64,000 nt of DNA, from positions 6,510,001 to 6,574,000 of the forward strand of contig NZ_CP109130.1 in NCBI RefSeq assembly GCF_035917975.1, written 5' to 3'. The notes under the pieces are model-generated. The model ran no database searches and was not told where the DNA came from. It saw nothing but the letters and a program-made list of their open reading frames with translations. Position numbers and translations under genes: made by a program. Below, in pieces: positions 63,085 through 64,000 of this stretch (positions are counted from its first letter, which is position 1; every line of letters starts with the position of its first letter). The DNA is from Streptosporangium sp. NBC_01756. GTDB lineage: Bacteria; Actinomycetota; Actinomycetes; Streptosporangiales; Streptosporangiaceae.

Positions 63085-63363
63085 ATGCTTGCTCTCATCC
63101 GTTACTCGGTGCCGTCCGGCAGGACCGAGGAGTTCTTGTCCCAGGCTCACGACATCGTCGACACCTTCGCCGCGCAGCCCGGTTACGTGCGCGGCAAGGT
63201 GGTCCGGTCGGTGGACGAGCCGGCGTTGTGGGCGCTGGTCAGCGAGTGGGAGGGGGCCGGCTTCTACCGGAGGGCCCTGGGCGCTGCGCGGATGGCGATG
63301 TATCCGCTGATGACATTGATGATCAATGAGCCGAGCGCCTTCGAAGACGTGAGCCGTTCCTGA
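63085..63363 (+). CDS. Antibiotic-biosynthesis-monooxygenase (ABM) domain protein
   Basis: 92 residues from ATG 63085: a small ferredoxin-like fold, MLALIRYSVPSGRTEEFLSQ, GYVRGKVVRSVDEPALWALV, SEWEGAGFYRRAL. ABM proteins act as heme- or quinone-type monooxygenases or simply bind small molecules. -10-like CATGCT lies six bases before the start. Single gene. Confidence 0.82.
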   Translation: MLALIRYSVPSGRTEEFLSQAHDIVDTFAAQPGYVRGKVVRSVDEPALWALVSEWEGAGFYRRALGAARMAMYPLMTLMINEPSAFEDVSRS

Positions 63364-63485
63364 AGGGCTTTTCGGGGACAAGGCGGGCGTGATGCTCCAT
63401 GCGCGCCTGCGCTCCCTGCCGACTCCCCTAAGCTGGGAACTCAATTATTCCTCGCCGACCTCCAGCCGGATGGAGATTTTCCCTT

Positions 63486-64000
63486 ATGGCACGCCGTACG
63501 GACATCATGGACACCATCGTCAGCCTTGCCAAGCGACGTGGCCTTGTCTACCCCTCCAGTGAGATCTACGGCGGCCTGCGGGCCTCGTGGGACTACGGTC
63601 CGCTGGGTGTGGAGCTCAAGAGCAACGTGAAGCGGCAGTGGTGGAAGAGCATGGTGCAGGGCCGCGACGATGTGGTCGGCCTTGACTCCTCCGTGATCCT
63701 GGCCCGTGAGGTGTGGCAGGCCAGCGGCCACGTCGAGACCTTCACCGATCCGCTGACCGAGTGCCAGGCGTGTCACAAGCGCTACCGTGCCGACCACCTC
63801 GAAGAGGCCTACGAGGAGAAGCACGGCAAGGCGCCCGCTGAAGGCCTGGCCGACATCACCTGCCCCAACTGCGGCAACAAGGGCTCCTTCACCGCGCCCA
63901 AGCAGTTCAGCGGCCTGCTGAAGACCTACCTCGGCGCGGTCGAGGACGAGTCCGGTCTGGCCTACCTGCGGCCGGAGACCGCCCAGGGCATCTTCATCAA
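63486..64000 (+). CDS. glyS: Glycyl-tRNA synthetase (5' part)
   Basis: The open frame runs off the window after 171 codons. [57 protein letters not shown], then a Cys-containing insert ([16 protein letters not shown], as in a zinc ribbon) and [13 protein letters not shown] (motif 2 region). This is the alpha2, eukaryote/archaea-like form found in actinobacteria. A -10-like TAAGCT at about 63429 gives a short leader. Confidence 0.95.
   Translation, partial: MARRTDIMDTIVSLAKRRGLVYPSSEIYGGLRASWDYGPLGVELKSNVKRQWWKSMVQGRDDVVGLDSSVILAREVWQASGHVETFTDPLTECQACHKRYRADHLEEAYEEKHGKAPAEGLADITCPNCGNKGSFTAPKQFSGLLKTYLGAVEDESGLAYLRPETAQGIFI

Overview
The window is a GC-rich (roughly 70%) chromosomal segment of an actinomycete. 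The evidence is leaderless GTG/ATG genes, a DUF397/XRE/HATPase gene trio, DUF2630, a type-2 LeuA with a leucine-rich leader peptide, and the order uppS, zur, znuBCA, glyS. My best placement is the Streptosporangiales or a close relative of the streptomycetes; this is inference, since no rRNA lies in the window. No phage, insertion sequence, CRISPR array or tRNA was seen.

Layout. The left end (1-2.9 kb) is housekeeping: a CBS/CorC-type protein (HlyC family, cut by the window edge), a lipoprotein, a degenerate cytidine deaminase and era. The right end (53.3-64 kb) is also core: a DUF5941/CDP-alcohol phosphotransferase pair, recO-uppS, a secreted beta-helix protein, a CGNR regulator, the znuACB-zur zinc operon behind a clear Zur box, and the 5' part of glyS. 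Between them lie about 50 kb of mostly metabolic and accessory genes.

Nitrogen theme. Going left to right the middle part carries ureABCFGD (minus strand), the urea ABC transporter urtABCDE (plus strand), arginine deiminase, a formamidase/acetamidase with permease, cytosolic amide-binding sensor and MarR regulator, a Glu/Leu-type dehydrogenase, ornithine aminotransferase, a DDAH/arginine-dihydrolase-like enzyme and a Lrp/AsnC regulator. Together they would import urea, amides and arginine-type compounds and release or assimilate ammonia. Weak GlnR-like half-sites stand before ureA and urtA.

Carbon and other modules. A DeoR regulator, SIS isomerase, PfkB-type sugar-phosphate kinase and class II aldolase (19.4-23.5 kb) form an Aga/tagatose-type sugar-phosphate pathway without a transporter. 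leuA is preceded by a transcription attenuator. Further units are FUSC exporter plus MarR, alditol oxidase, Ohr, a TetR-controlled quinone reductase with two symmetric operators, a TetR-controlled YrdB/epimerase unit, a PhoD-like phosphatase, and several secreted or membrane proteins of unknown role. Among the latter, a kinase-like protein lacks both catalytic aspartates and stands divergent from a membrane-tethered solute-binding domain and a polytopic membrane protein.

Most interesting observations: the pseudokinase/tethered-receptor neighbourhood, the active-site-less cytidine deaminase next to era, a 29-codon ORF translationally coupled to the amidase, interleaved (pseudoknot-like) inverted repeats upstream of arcA, the tail of a lost carbonic anhydrase gene, and a CDP-alcohol phosphotransferase fused to a degenerate nucleotidyltransferase-like domain.
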